From Hymenobacter plasmatis (GTDB taxonomy: Bacteria; Bacteroidota; Bacteroidia; Cytophagales; Hymenobacteraceae): a stretch of DNA of 64,000 nt. Position 1 is the first letter of the stretch. Each line of letters opens with the position of its first letter. The notes below the pieces were generated by a model. It did no database searches. It had not been told where the DNA came from and saw only the letters and a program-made list of their open reading frames with translations. The stretch spans positions 22,157 to 86,156 of the forward strand of contig NZ_JAJFAW010000027.1 in NCBI RefSeq assembly GCF_020711255.1, given 5' to 3'. Shown piece after piece: positions 9,042 through 17,386 of the stretch. A program made the position numbers and the translations under genes.

Positions 9042-9563
9042 ATGGCCACTTTGCTCTATAACCCCCGCCCTTCGTTGCGTCCTAGCCGTGCCTTGAGCGC
9101 CATGCTCGCCGACATGCTACGCGACCCGCAGACTACCACTGCGCAACCCACGCCCGCTTTTACCCCCGCCGCTGACATTCTGGAAACGGCCGAAGGCTTT
9201 GAGCTACAGTTGGCCCTGCCCGGCGTGAAGAAGGAAGCGGTAACCATTGAATTTCTCGACGGCGAGCTGGTGATATCCGGCGCCCGGCCCAACCCAGCTT
9301 CTGCTGCCAAGGAAGCCGCTGCAACCGCCACCGAAATCACTGCCGCTGACGAAACCAAACCAGCCGTGGTAACTCCGGAAGTCCCCGCCGCTCCCAAATT
9401 CCGCCGCGTGGAAACCAGCTACGGCGCGTTCTCCCGCCGCTTCCGCCTGCCCGAAACGGTAAACGTGAAAGGCATTGGCGCGGAGCTGACGGATGGCATC
9501 CTGCGCGTGACTCTGCCTTTCGACACCGAAAAAGTAACCAAGCAGCACATTGAAATCCGCTAA
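9042..9563 (+). CDS. Hsp20 / alpha-crystallin small heat-shock protein
   Basis: 173 aa from the ATG at 9042. Upstream in-frame starts add a hydrophobic stretch not found in the family. It is an ATP-independent holdase. The alpha-crystallin domain starts near residue 45 (PAADILETAEGFELQLALPGVKKEAVTIEF) and ends with GAFSRRFRLPETV, ELTDGILRVTLP and the C-terminal HIEIR, whose IxI-type tail contacts neighbouring subunits. Unusually, about 40 Ala/Thr/Glu-rich residues are inserted between the two halves of the domain, at the loop that normally swaps between dimer partners. A terminator follows. Confidence 0.93.
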   Translation: MATLLYNPRPSLRPSRALSAMLADMLRDPQTTTAQPTPAFTPAADILETAEGFELQLALPGVKKEAVTIEFLDGELVISGARPNPASAAKEAAATATEITAADETKPAVVTPEVPAAPKFRRVETSYGAFSRRFRLPETVNVKGIGAELTDGILRVTLPFDTEKVTKQHIEIR

Positions 9564-9582
9564 TAGCGACCGGTTTTGCAAG

Positions 9583-9609
9583 AAAGGCGCTCTGCGGGGT
9601 GCCTTTTTT
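9583..9609 (+). terminator. Terminator after hsp20
   Basis: Stem AAAGGCGC / GTGCCTTT (one wobble) followed by a run of six T, 20 bases after the stop. Confidence 0.75.
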
Positions 9610-9801
9610 GCTTCCGTCGGTGTTGTTGGCGTAGTTGCTCCAATTGGCCCTTTTTCTGCTAAAAGCAACCCTGAGACACGAAAGCGAATCCTTCGGACGT
9701 TACCGAAAAATAATGCCAGTGGCGCTCATTCGGTTTTCATCCTTGGTTCCTTAAATTAGGTTCTTCATTAACCCAAATCACCCTCTCATTTTTCCTTACC
9801 C

Positions 9802-11304
9802 ATGCAAGCAAAACAAATGATGCTCGGCCTGTTCGGTTCTGCCATTCTTGGCGGAGGCGTGGCCGTGGGGGGATACAAGCTGTTGGAGCCAATCCCCGTG
9901 GTGCCCCAAGCCGTAGCTGCTGACCCCCAGGTACGTTATACCTCCGAAATGCGGAGCAGCACTTACGCCGTACCCGAAGGACTGAACTTCGTAGCTGCCG
10001 CGGCCGCCGTGACCCCGGCCGTAGTACACGTGATGACCGAATACGCCGCGCCGGCCGTTGACCAGCGCCAGCAGCAGATGGACCCGTTTCTGCGCCAGTT
10101 TTTTGGCGACCAGCTTGAGCAGTTTCACGGCCAGCAGCCCCAGGGCGGTGGCCAGGGTTCGGGCTCGGGCGTGATTATCGCCGCCAACGGCTATATCGTA
10201 ACCAATAACCACGTCATCGACAAGGCCTCCAAGATTGAGGTGGTGCTCGACGACAAGCGCAAGTTCGAAGCCGAGCTGGTGGGGGCCGACCCCAACACCG
10301 ACCTCGCCGTGCTGAAAGTGAAAGCCGACAACCTGCCCTTCGTGAAGTACGGCAACTCCGACGACGTGAAAGTGGGCCAGTGGGTGCTCGCCGTGGGCAA
10401 CCCCTTCAACCTGAACTCGACCGTAACGGCCGGTATAGTTTCGGCCAAGGGCCGGAACATTGATATCCTGCGCCGCAAAGACAACATGGGCATCGAGTCG
10501 TTTATCCAGACCGATGCCGTGGTGAACCCCGGCAACTCGGGCGGCGCCCTCGTGAACCTGAATGGCGACCTGATTGGCATCAACTCGGCCATTGCCTCGC
10601 ACACGGGCTCGTTTGAGGGCTATGCCTTCGCCATTCCCAGCTCGTTGGCCAGCAAAGTGGTCGACGACCTGCTGAAATACAAAGTGGTACAGCGCGCCCT
10701 GCTCGGCGTGCAGATTCAGGAAGTTGACGCCAAGCTGGCTTCCGAGAAGAAGCTCAATACCTTGAACGGCGTGTACGTGCAGGGCTTTAGCGAGAGCAGC
10801 GCTGGCGCCGCGGCCGGCCTGAAGATGGGCGACATCATCACCCAAATCAACGGCGTGGCCGTGAACACTTCCTCGCAGCTGCAGGAGCAAGTGGCGCGTT
10901 TCCGCCCTGGCGATAAGATTAAAGTGAACTATGTGCGCGGCAACACGCCCAGCGAGGTGACGGCCGTTCTGCGCAACGCCACCGGCACTACCTCGGTGGT
11001 GCGCGAAGAGCCGACTTTGGCCTCCATCAAGTACGAGGGTGCGACCATTGCGGCCGTGCCCGCCCGGGAGCAAGCCAAGCTGGGCCTGGAAGGCGGTGCC
11101 AAAATCAGCGGCATCAAGGGCAGCAACTTCCGCGAAACGGGCATGGGCGATGGCTTCATCATCACCCGCATCGACAAAAATCAGGTGACCAAGCCTGCCG
11201 ACGTGAAGCAGTATCTTGACGAGGCCCGCGACAAATCGGGCGCGCTGGTAGAAGGCGTGTATCCCGATGGGCGCAAGGCTTACTACCCCATCGGCCAGGA
11301 GTAA
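9802..11304 (+). CDS. HtrA/DegP-family periplasmic serine protease with two PDZ domains
   Basis: 500 aa. The N-terminus has one uncleaved-looking hydrophobic segment (LGLFGSAILGGGVAVGGY), so the enzyme is exported or anchored facing the periplasm. It degrades or refolds misfolded envelope proteins. Catalytic triad H137 (NNHVID), D167 (NTDLAVLKV) and S246 (NPGNSGGAL). PDZ1 spans about 300-390 (GVQIQEV... AAAGLKMGDIITQING). The second, less typical PDZ runs to the end (GDGFIITRIDK). Family length is normal. It is a single gene with its own terminator; no envelope-stress box is evident upstream. Confidence 0.95.
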   Translation: MQAKQMMLGLFGSAILGGGVAVGGYKLLEPIPVVPQAVAADPQVRYTSEMRSSTYAVPEGLNFVAAAAAVTPAVVHVMTEYAAPAVDQRQQQMDPFLRQFFGDQLEQFHGQQPQGGGQGSGSGVIIAANGYIVTNNHVIDKASKIEVVLDDKRKFEAELVGADPNTDLAVLKVKADNLPFVKYGNSDDVKVGQWVLAVGNPFNLNSTVTAGIVSAKGRNIDILRRKDNMGIESFIQTDAVVNPGNSGGALVNLNGDLIGINSAIASHTGSFEGYAFAIPSSLASKVVDDLLKYKVVQRALLGVQIQEVDAKLASEKKLNTLNGVYVQGFSESSAGAAAGLKMGDIITQINGVAVNTSSQLQEQVARFRPGDKIKVNYVRGNTPSEVTAVLRNATGTTSVVREEPTLASIKYEGATIAAVPAREQAKLGLEGGAKISGIKGSNFRETGMGDGFIITRIDKNQVTKPADVKQYLDEARDKSGALVEGVYPDGRKAYYPIGQE

Positions 11305-11325
11305 TCCAGCTGATGTCTTGAATCG

Positions 11326-11363
11326 AAAAAAAAGCCCCTGCCGGTTTCGGCAGGGGCTTTTTT
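11326..11363 (+). terminator. Terminator after the HtrA protease gene
   Basis: Perfect 11-bp stem AGCCCCTGCCG / CGGCAGGGGCT with loop GTTT, flanked by A8 and T6 runs; may act in both directions. Confidence 0.92.
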
Positions 11364-11571
11364 GTGTGCTTTTGGGCGAAGAGGAGGAAGACTCCCTACC
11401 GCGCCCAATTAGGGCAGTCGCCGCTCTATATAACCTGAGCTAAATATACCAAAAGCTTCTGCTGGACAACATCTAAACATGTTAGCTCAACTAGCCGGTG
11501 TGGCCTAACATAGGAAAACCCGGTTTTATTGAGCACGTATAGCTACCCAGAATAGCTTATTTGCCGTGTCC

Positions 11572-12027
11572 GTGCCGACATTTCCAACCAGCGCCTTTTC
11601 TCTAGAGTACCGCCCCGATTTAGGCATCCTAATCGGCCGGTGGTTGCAGGCCTTGCCTCCGCCCGAACTGCAGGGCACCTACGAGGCCATGCTCGCCGCA
11701 GCCAAAGCCAACGGCAACTGCCGCTTCTGGCTGTTGGACCTGCGCCGGCGCCCGCTGGCCGGCCCCGACCTGAACGAGTGGTTTCGCGACCAGTTTTCGC
11801 CCCAGATAGCCTCGGCGCTGGGCGGGCCGCTGTTCACCGCTTACCTGGCCGGCCCGCACCAGCGCGTGGCCGCCGAAAGCGCCGAAATGGAGCTGCACCT
11901 ACGCCACGCGGCCACCCTCGATTCGTACCCGCTGTTTTACGACGACGAAGCCGAGGCCATGACTTGGCTCACCGACCAGCAGGAGCGGGCCGGCGTGCGG
12001 GTGCGCGAAAAGAGCCGGTTGGGCTAA
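11572..12027 (+). CDS. Conserved hypothetical protein, paralogue of the 4.6-kb gene
   Basis: 151 aa from GTG 11572, chosen because the paralogue at 4623-5063 begins at the same place; GTG 11566 is possible. Shared features are CRFWLLDLR, LGGPLF and YPLFYDDEAEAMTWLTD, so the two genes are clearly one family, while their N-terminal thirds differ more. No export signal or membrane segment. It sits alone between the HtrA terminator and the aldehyde dehydrogenase, with about 270 bases upstream that hold no gene. Function not recognised; a small regulatory alpha/beta domain is possible. Confidence 0.8.
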   Translation: MPTFPTSAFSLEYRPDLGILIGRWLQALPPPELQGTYEAMLAAAKANGNCRFWLLDLRRRPLAGPDLNEWFRDQFSPQIASALGGPLFTAYLAGPHQRVAAESAEMELHLRHAATLDSYPLFYDDEAEAMTWLTDQQERAGVRVREKSRLG

Positions 12028-12131
12028 TTGGGGCCTGGGGCGGTGCCCAGGGGAAAATTGAGCTGGGATGGGTGGATAATGGGCAATGCGGGCGGTTACG
12101 GCCGCGGTTGGTGGCGGGAGTTGGCTTTCCG

Positions 12132-12139
12132 TAGATTTG
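12132..12139 (+). promoter_or_regulatory. Promoter of the aldehyde dehydrogenase gene
   Basis: -7 box TAGATTTG matches TAnnTTTG exactly. A TTG at 12108-12110 lies 21 bases upstream, the expected -33 spacing. The ATG follows 37 bases downstream, giving a normal short leader. Confidence 0.6.
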
Positions 12140-12176
12140 TGGGAGCATCCTCCCACCGTATTCCCGCCCTTTCCTC

Positions 12177-13784
12177 ATGAAGCTAGCCCTCGAAGAAGCC
12201 ACCTCGGCCGCCGACGTAACCGTTGCGCACCCACACACCGACCCCCACGGCATTCAGGACGTACTGCGCCAGTTGCACATCGAAGCCGACAATGCGGCCT
12301 ATTGCACCGGCCGCAGCTGGGGCGGCCACGCCACCGCCAACCGCCGCACGGTGCTGGCTCCCGCCGATGGCCGCCCCATTGCCAGCGTAGCCTTCGCTAC
12401 CCCTGACGACTACGATACGGTAGTAAAAACCGCCCAGGAGGCGTTCAAGACCTGGCGCCTGGTGCCGGCCCCCAAGCGCGGCGACATCGTGCGCCAGATT
12501 AGCAACAAGCTGCGCGAGTACAAGGAGCCGCTGGGCAAGCTGGTGAGCGCCGAAATGGGCAAAATCCTGCAGGAAGGCCTTGGCGAAGTGCAGGAGATGA
12601 TTGACATCTGCGACTTTGCCGTGGGCCTCTCGCGCCAGCTGCACGGCCTCACCATGCACTCGGAGCGCCCGGCGCACCGCATGTACGAGCAGTACCACCC
12701 GCTGGGCATTGTGGGCATTATTTCGGCCTTCAACTTCCCGGTGGCCGTGTGGAGCTGGAACGCCATGCTGGCCGCCGTGTGCGGCGATGTAAGCATCTGG
12801 AAACCCTCGGAGAAAACCCCGCTCACAGCCGTAGCCGTGCAGCACATCATCCGCGAGGTACTGGCCGATAACGACATCCCCGAGGGCGTATTCAACCTCG
12901 TTATCGGTGGGGCTGACGTTGGGGCCGCCATGGCCGCCGACAAGCGCGTGCCGCTGGTATCGGCCACGGGCAGCACCCGCATGGGCCGCAAAGTAGGGGA
13001 GGTGGTAGGCGCCCGCCTGGGCCGCGCCCTGCTGGAGCTCGGTGGCAACAACGCCATCATCGTTACCAAAAACGCCGACCTCGACATTGCCATCCGCGCC
13101 ATTGTGTTTGGCGCCGTGGGCACGGCCGGGCAGCGCTGCACCAGCACGCGCCGCGTCATCATCGAAGAAGGCATTTACGAGGAAGTGAAAAACCGCCTGC
13201 TGGCAATTTACCCCAAGCTGCCCATCGGCCACCCCCTCCAGGAGGGCACCCTGGTGGGCCCGCTGATTGACGCCGACGCGGTGAAGATGTTCGAAGACGC
13301 CCTCACCAAAGTGCAGGCCGAGGGGGGCAAACTGCTCACCGGCGGTCAGGTGCTGAGCGGCGCCGAGCTGCACGGCGGCCACTACGTGCAGCCCGCGCTG
13401 GTGGAAGTGGAAAACCACTACCAGACGGTGCAGGAAGAAACCTTTGCGCCCATTCTCTACCTAATCAAGTACAGCGGCGACGTGCAGAACGCCATTGAGC
13501 TGCAAAACGACGTACGCCAGGGCCTGTCGAGCAGCATCTTCACTCTGAACATGCGCGAGGCCGAAGCCTTCCTGGCCGCCACCGGCTCCGACTGCGGCAT
13601 TGCCAACGTGAACATCGGCACCAGTGGAGCTGAAATCGGCGGCGCGTTCGGCGGCGAAAAGGAAACCGGCGGCGGCCGCGAGTCCGGCTCCGACGCCTGG
13701 AAAGTCTACATGCGCCGCCAGACCAATACCATCAACTACTCTGCTGAGCTACCGCTGGCGCAGGGTATTAAGTTTGATATCTAG
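12177..13784 (+). CDS. Aldehyde dehydrogenase, ALDH7 type (aminoadipate-semialdehyde dehydrogenase-like)
   Basis: 535 aa. NAD(P)-dependent aldehyde dehydrogenase; the closest family by pattern is ALDH7 / piperideine-6-carboxylate dehydrogenase (AmaB/Pcd), which oxidises 2-aminoadipate 6-semialdehyde in lysine breakdown. Signs: IISAFNFPVAVWSWN, WKPSEKTPLT for cofactor binding, general base E287 in LLELGGNNA, nucleophile C321 in GQRCTSTRR, and the ALDH7-like ending GGEKETGGGRESGSDAWK. No signal peptide. No other lysine-degradation gene is nearby, so the substrate rests on family resemblance. Single gene between its own promoter and a shared terminator. Confidence 0.9.
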   Translation: MKLALEEATSAADVTVAHPHTDPHGIQDVLRQLHIEADNAAYCTGRSWGGHATANRRTVLAPADGRPIASVAFATPDDYDTVVKTAQEAFKTWRLVPAPKRGDIVRQISNKLREYKEPLGKLVSAEMGKILQEGLGEVQEMIDICDFAVGLSRQLHGLTMHSERPAHRMYEQYHPLGIVGIISAFNFPVAVWSWNAMLAAVCGDVSIWKPSEKTPLTAVAVQHIIREVLADNDIPEGVFNLVIGGADVGAAMAADKRVPLVSATGSTRMGRKVGEVVGARLGRALLELGGNNAIIVTKNADLDIAIRAIVFGAVGTAGQRCTSTRRVIIEEGIYEEVKNRLLAIYPKLPIGHPLQEGTLVGPLIDADAVKMFEDALTKVQAEGGKLLTGGQVLSGAELHGGHYVQPALVEVENHYQTVQEETFAPILYLIKYSGDVQNAIELQNDVRQGLSSSIFTLNMREAEAFLAATGSDCGIANVNIGTSGAEIGGAFGGEKETGGGRESGSDAWKVYMRRQTNTINYSAELPLAQGIKFDI

Positions 13785-13810
13785 CGGCTGGGGCTTTTGC
13801 TCCTAGCTAA

Positions 13811-13846
13811 AGAAAGGCCCACCTGCTACTGCAGGTGGGCCTTTCT
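13811..13846. terminator. Bidirectional terminator between convergent genes
   Basis: Perfect 16-bp stem AGAAAGGCCCACCTGC / GCAGGTGGGCCTTTCT with loop TACT, lying between the dehydrogenase and the convergent lipoprotein gene. It can serve both. Confidence 0.9.
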
Positions 13847-13888
13847 GATTTTTATTAAGAGTGTAAAATAGCCCAGGCCAGCAGTTTT

Positions 13889-14458
13889 TTACTGACCATA
13901 GCAGAGGTCACCGTGGCCTTTGTACACGAGGCCATCGGCGTTGTTGACAACGTAATAAATGCGAAAAACCTCTTTTGCGGGAGCGCCCATTTTGGCGTAA
14001 TCAAACATGTAGGACTGGCTCAAAATCAAGTTTACTGGCTCAAGCCGTTGCAGCACCTGGTACTTGCGGTTGACAAAAACGACGCGTAGGGTGTAGGTGG
14101 CGGCGCCCCCGCCGGGGCCTCGCTGCGTTTGCAGGGTCCAGTTGGCCTGGCCGGCGAGGGCGGGGTTGGGGAAAGCTTGGCGGGCGCCGACGAGCGCCGG
14201 CTGTTGGGGGCCGTTCAGGTCAAAGTTTATTTCGGGGAACAGGGCGCGCTCCTGCGCGTTCCAGGTAGCATCCGAGGTCCAGTCGGTCGGATCCTGCGGG
14301 CCGTTGGGCATGTTGCTGGCGTCGCGGTAGGTAATGCCCTCATCGGCTCCGAAGTCAATGGTGGGCTCGGTTTCCTTCTTGGAACAGCTGCTAAAAAGCA
14401 CCGCCGACACCAGGAGCAGCAAGGGCAAATGAATGAAAGGTAGTATAGGCTTTACCAT
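13889..14458 (-). CDS. Hypothetical lipoprotein
   Basis: 189 aa from the ATG at 14458; the frame stays open far upstream, antisense to the sigma-factor gene, but the SpII signal fixes the start. Lipobox LFSSC (C25) followed by SKKETEP. The rest is soluble, rich in Asn, Pro and aromatic residues (DWTSDATWNAQERALFPEINF; YTLRVVFVNRKYQVLQRLEPVNLIL; KEVFRIYYVVN), suggesting a beta-rich outer-membrane or periplasmic domain. I do not recognise the family. It is divergent from the ECF sigma operon, across a 108-base gap, so it may belong to that regulon, but only position supports this. Confidence 0.82.
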   Translation of the reverse strand: MVKPILPFIHLPLLLLVSAVLFSSCSKKETEPTIDFGADEGITYRDASNMPNGPQDPTDWTSDATWNAQERALFPEINFDLNGPQQPALVGARQAFPNPALAGQANWTLQTQRGPGGGAATYTLRVVFVNRKYQVLQRLEPVNLILSQSYMFDYAKMGAPAKEVFRIYYVVNNADGLVYKGHGDLCYGQ

Positions 14459-14566
14459 GGTAGAAGAGTAATTTGCAAGCAAGTTACGGGCGGGTAATAC
14501 AGGTGCAACCCTTATGCCCGGTGCACAGTCCTTTGCTTGCTTAAGCCTCTTAATCCACCTATCTGC

Positions 14567-15139
14567 ATGGAAGCTGCCGTTGCATACGTTGACATCAATG
14601 CGCCCCTGGTGGAGCGCTGCCGCCTGAACGACCGCCAGGCCCAGGCCGAGATTTACCGTCGCTACGCCAAGGCCATGTTCAACGCGGCCCTGCGCATCAC
14701 CGGCGACTACGCCGAAGCCGAAGATGTGCTGCAGGAGTCGTTCCTGAGTGCTTTTCGGGAGCTGAGCGGCTACAAGGGTGATTCCTCGTTTGGGGCGTGG
14801 CTCAAGCGCATCGTGGTCAACAAAAGCATCAATTGCCTGCGGCAGCGGCGGTTGGCGCTGGTGCCGCTGGGCGAGCAGCACCACGAGGAACCGGCAGAGC
14901 CCGCCGGCGCTTCCTACGAAGAAGAAGCCGAAACCCATTACCGCGCCGACGTGCTGCGTCGCTGCATCCAGGAGCTGCCCGATGGCTACCGGGTGGTGCT
15001 CAGCCTCTACCTGCTGGAAGGCTACGACCATCTCGAAATAGCCGGCATCCTGGGCATTTCCGAATCCACTTCCAAGTCCCAATACAGCCGGGCCCGGGTT
15101 CGGCTGCGGGAGCTGGCCGCGCAGCGCGGGCTCAGTTAA
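14567..15139 (+). CDS. ECF RNA polymerase sigma factor
   Basis: 190 aa from the ATG at 14567. Region sigma-2: ERCRLNDRQAQAEIYRRYAKAMFNAALRI, then AEDVLQESFLSAFREL and FGAWLKRIVVNKSINCLRQRR. Region sigma-4: CIQELPDGYRVVLSLYLLEGYDHLEIAGILGISESTSKSQYSRARVRLRE. A charged linker with EEEAE lies between them. It redirects core polymerase, probably in response to an envelope signal. The next two genes run in the same direction: a one-pass membrane protein with a cytoplasmic N-terminus (probable anti-sigma) and a DUF4097-like protein, so this looks like one operon. A 137-base AT-rich gap separates it from the anti-sigma gene and might hold an internal promoter. Confidence 0.94.
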   Translation: MEAAVAYVDINAPLVERCRLNDRQAQAEIYRRYAKAMFNAALRITGDYAEAEDVLQESFLSAFRELSGYKGDSSFGAWLKRIVVNKSINCLRQRRLALVPLGEQHHEEPAEPAGASYEEEAETHYRADVLRRCIQELPDGYRVVLSLYLLEGYDHLEIAGILGISESTSKSQYSRARVRLRELAAQRGLS

Positions 15140-15276
15140 CTAATAAATAGCTATCTATCGTTATAATTAATCACATAACCTTTCACTACCCTTCATCCTT
15201 TTTCGCTCGGTCGCGGTTCTATATATCCCCGCTACCCATTTTGAACCTGGAAGAACCGTGCGTCTGCTTTTCATTC

Positions 15277-16059
15277 ATGGACACTAAAAAGAATAATTCA
15301 TTGGAAAACTTCGTCGAGCGGCACCGTGCCGATTTCGACACGCACGAGCCGCGCCCCGACCTGTGGGCCGCGCTGGAGCAAAAGTTGGCCGACCCGGCTG
15401 CCGCGCCCTCTGTGCCGCCGGCCATGCGCCGGGCCGATGCCGGCCAGCTGGCTCCCCAGGCCGTGGCAGTAGCTGCCGCTGGTCCGGTGCGGCCTGCCAG
15501 CTGGCTGCAGCGCTACGGAGTGGCTGCCGCACTGGCGCTGCTGGTGTTTGCGGCCGGGGCCAGTGAGGCCTGGAAAACGAGACACGCCGCTCCCGCGGAG
15601 CTGACCGCGGCCACCAGCCCGGCCAGCTCAACCAGCGCCCCCGAAGCTCCGGATGCGGCCCTCTACCAAGGCGGCAACCCCGTGGCCATGGCTGCCACCG
15701 ACCGCACCATCGGCGCCGATAGCCAGCTGGTGCGCGCCGTGCGCGGCATGGAAGCGTACTACACCACCCAGCTGGCGCGCCGCCAAAGCGAGCTGCGGGA
15801 GCTGAAAGGCCCCGGGGTAGCTGGCATGAACGCCGACTGGCAGCGGGAACTGGTGTCGCTCGACTCGAGCTATCGCAAGCTGAAGGTGGAGCTGCTCCAC
15901 CATCCGCAGCCCGATGCCGTGCTCACGGCCATGAACCGCAACCTGCAAATTCGACTCGATATCCTGGACCAGCAGCTGCACATAGGCACGGCCCCGCAGG
16001 AAGAAGAACGTAGTACCGGCTCCTTTGTACTGGCCGATAGCCAGCATTCATCCCGATGA
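15277..16059 (+). CDS. Probable membrane-anchored anti-sigma factor
   Basis: 260 aa from the ATG at 15277 (TTG at 15241 rejected). The first about 80 residues are cytoplasmic and acidic (NFVERHRADFDTHEPRPDLW), a pattern common in Bacteroidota anti-sigma proteins paired with ECF factors. One membrane helix follows (YGVAAALALLVFAAGAS), then a periplasmic region with two predicted helices rich in charged residues (ARRQSELRELKG; QRELVSLDSSYRKLKVELL) that may form a coiled coil. The stop overlaps the next start (ATGA at 16056). Role inferred from position, topology and overlap; no zinc anti-sigma HxxxCxxC motif is present. Confidence 0.78.
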   Translation: MDTKKNNSLENFVERHRADFDTHEPRPDLWAALEQKLADPAAAPSVPPAMRRADAGQLAPQAVAVAAAGPVRPASWLQRYGVAAALALLVFAAGASEAWKTRHAAPAELTAATSPASSTSAPEAPDAALYQGGNPVAMAATDRTIGADSQLVRAVRGMEAYYTTQLARRQSELRELKGPGVAGMNADWQRELVSLDSSYRKLKVELLHHPQPDAVLTAMNRNLQIRLDILDQQLHIGTAPQEEERSTGSFVLADSQHSSR

Positions 16060-17339
16060 AAAAGCGCATGTCTCTTGGATTTTGGCGGGTAGTTGGGCTG
16101 GCCGCACTCGCGCTGGCCGGGTTGCTGAACCCCACGGCGGGTACGGCCAGCCCAACGTCCCGCCAGTGGGTACCCGTGGGCGCCTGCTTGCCCGCCCAGT
16201 CCCTGGCCATAGAGGCATTTGTCAGCGATGACTACTTGTCTGGCTCGTCGCAGAGTGTGCAGCCAGATGGTCCGCAGCCAAGCTGCTCTCAGCCCGAACA
16301 GACCCGCGACCAGGACGGCCTGAACCTGCAGGCCGAGCAGCGCCGGCGCCTGAGCCGCAGCTACGCCGTGCCGAAAGCGGGCCGGGCTTTCTCGCTCAAT
16401 ACGCGCTACGGCCGGGTGCAAATCAACCCCTGGAATAAAAAGGAAATCAAGGTAGAAGCCGAACTGGTGGCCCGCTCCGAAACCGAAGCCGGCGCCCGCC
16501 AGGTGCTCGATGCGCTGGGCGTGGAATGGCTGGACTACGATGCCCGCACCGGCGGCGTGGCCGTGAGCACCAAGTTTGGCCCGGTGCTGCGCGGGCGGGC
16601 CGGGGGCTGCCGCTACGAAGTAAACTATACCGTGTGGCTGCCCCGCACCACGGCGCTGCACGTGTTCAACAGCTTCGGCGAAGTGACCGTGACCGGCGAC
16701 TTAACCGGCCCCACGGAGCTGGCCGTGGAATACGGCGCCCTGCGCACTGGCCGCCTCGAAGGCCAGCAAAACTTCGTGCACATCGGCAACGGCGACTGCA
16801 GCATTGCCTACGCCGGCCGCGCCAGCATCGACGCCAGCTACGCCCGCCTGCGCCTCGACGAAGGCAAGACCGTGGACCTGCGCAACAACCACTCCGACGT
16901 GGACATGGGCACCGTGCAGGACCTGACGGTGCACAGCAAGTACGGCGACGTGGCCCTGGGCACGGTGCGCAACCTGCGCGGCTCGTCGGGCTACTCCCGG
17001 TTTACCATCGACCGGCTCGACCAGGGCATTGACATGGCCCTGCGCTACTGCCCCGATTTTGTGGTGCGCGACATGGGCGCCAATTTCCGCCAGGTGAACC
17101 TCGACGGCGGCTTCAGCACCATTCGCCTGGGCTTTGCCGAGGCCCCCAGCTTCCGGTTCGATGTGAGCACCGAGCAGGGCCAGATGCTGGTGGATAAAAA
17201 CATGGTCCGGGTGCTGTCGCAGGAAAACGGCCCGCAGACCAGCGACGTGCTGGGCGTATACGGCGGGGCAGCGCCCGGCCGCAACGCCGGCAATGTCAAC
17301 ATCAAGGTGCGCTACGGCACCGTGCGGTTTAGCAAGTAG
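16056..17339 (+). CDS. DUF4097-like exported protein of the sigma operon
   Basis: 427 aa. Signal-like N-terminus (VVGLAALALAGLLNPTAGTAS). From about residue 110 the sequence becomes a run of short beta strands: FSLNTRYGRVQINPWNKKEI, VNSFGEVTVTGDL, VEYGALRTGRL, VHSKYGDVALGTV, as in the right-handed beta-helix of DUF4097 putative adhesins. Such proteins often sit behind ECF sigma/anti-sigma pairs in Bacteroidota, with no established function. ATGA overlap with the anti-sigma gene suggests coupled translation. I infer a periplasmic or surface sensor or effector of that regulon. Confidence 0.8.
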   Translation: MKKRMSLGFWRVVGLAALALAGLLNPTAGTASPTSRQWVPVGACLPAQSLAIEAFVSDDYLSGSSQSVQPDGPQPSCSQPEQTRDQDGLNLQAEQRRRLSRSYAVPKAGRAFSLNTRYGRVQINPWNKKEIKVEAELVARSETEAGARQVLDALGVEWLDYDARTGGVAVSTKFGPVLRGRAGGCRYEVNYTVWLPRTTALHVFNSFGEVTVTGDLTGPTELAVEYGALRTGRLEGQQNFVHIGNGDCSIAYAGRASIDASYARLRLDEGKTVDLRNNHSDVDMGTVQDLTVHSKYGDVALGTVRNLRGSSGYSRFTIDRLDQGIDMALRYCPDFVVRDMGANFRQVNLDGGFSTIRLGFAEAPSFRFDVSTEQGQMLVDKNMVRVLSQENGPQTSDVLGVYGGAAPGRNAGNVNIKVRYGTVRFSK

Positions 17340-17375
17340 GAGGGCAGAAGCCCAAGCTGAAGCGGAGCGTCCGCT

Positions 17376-17383
17376 TACCTTCG
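17376..17383 (+). promoter_or_regulatory. -7-like box TACCTTCG before the PPC-domain gene
   Basis: TACCTTCG, one base off TAnnTTTG, ends three bases before the ATG at 17387. This suggests a separate, possibly leaderless transcript rather than read-through from the sigma operon. Confidence 0.4.
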
Positions 17384-17386
17384 GCC

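Noticed and set aside
13889..15082. Long version of the minus-strand lipoprotein reaching into the sigma-factor gene
   Set aside because: Only the part from 14458 has a SpII signal; the extension is a shadow of the sigma gene.
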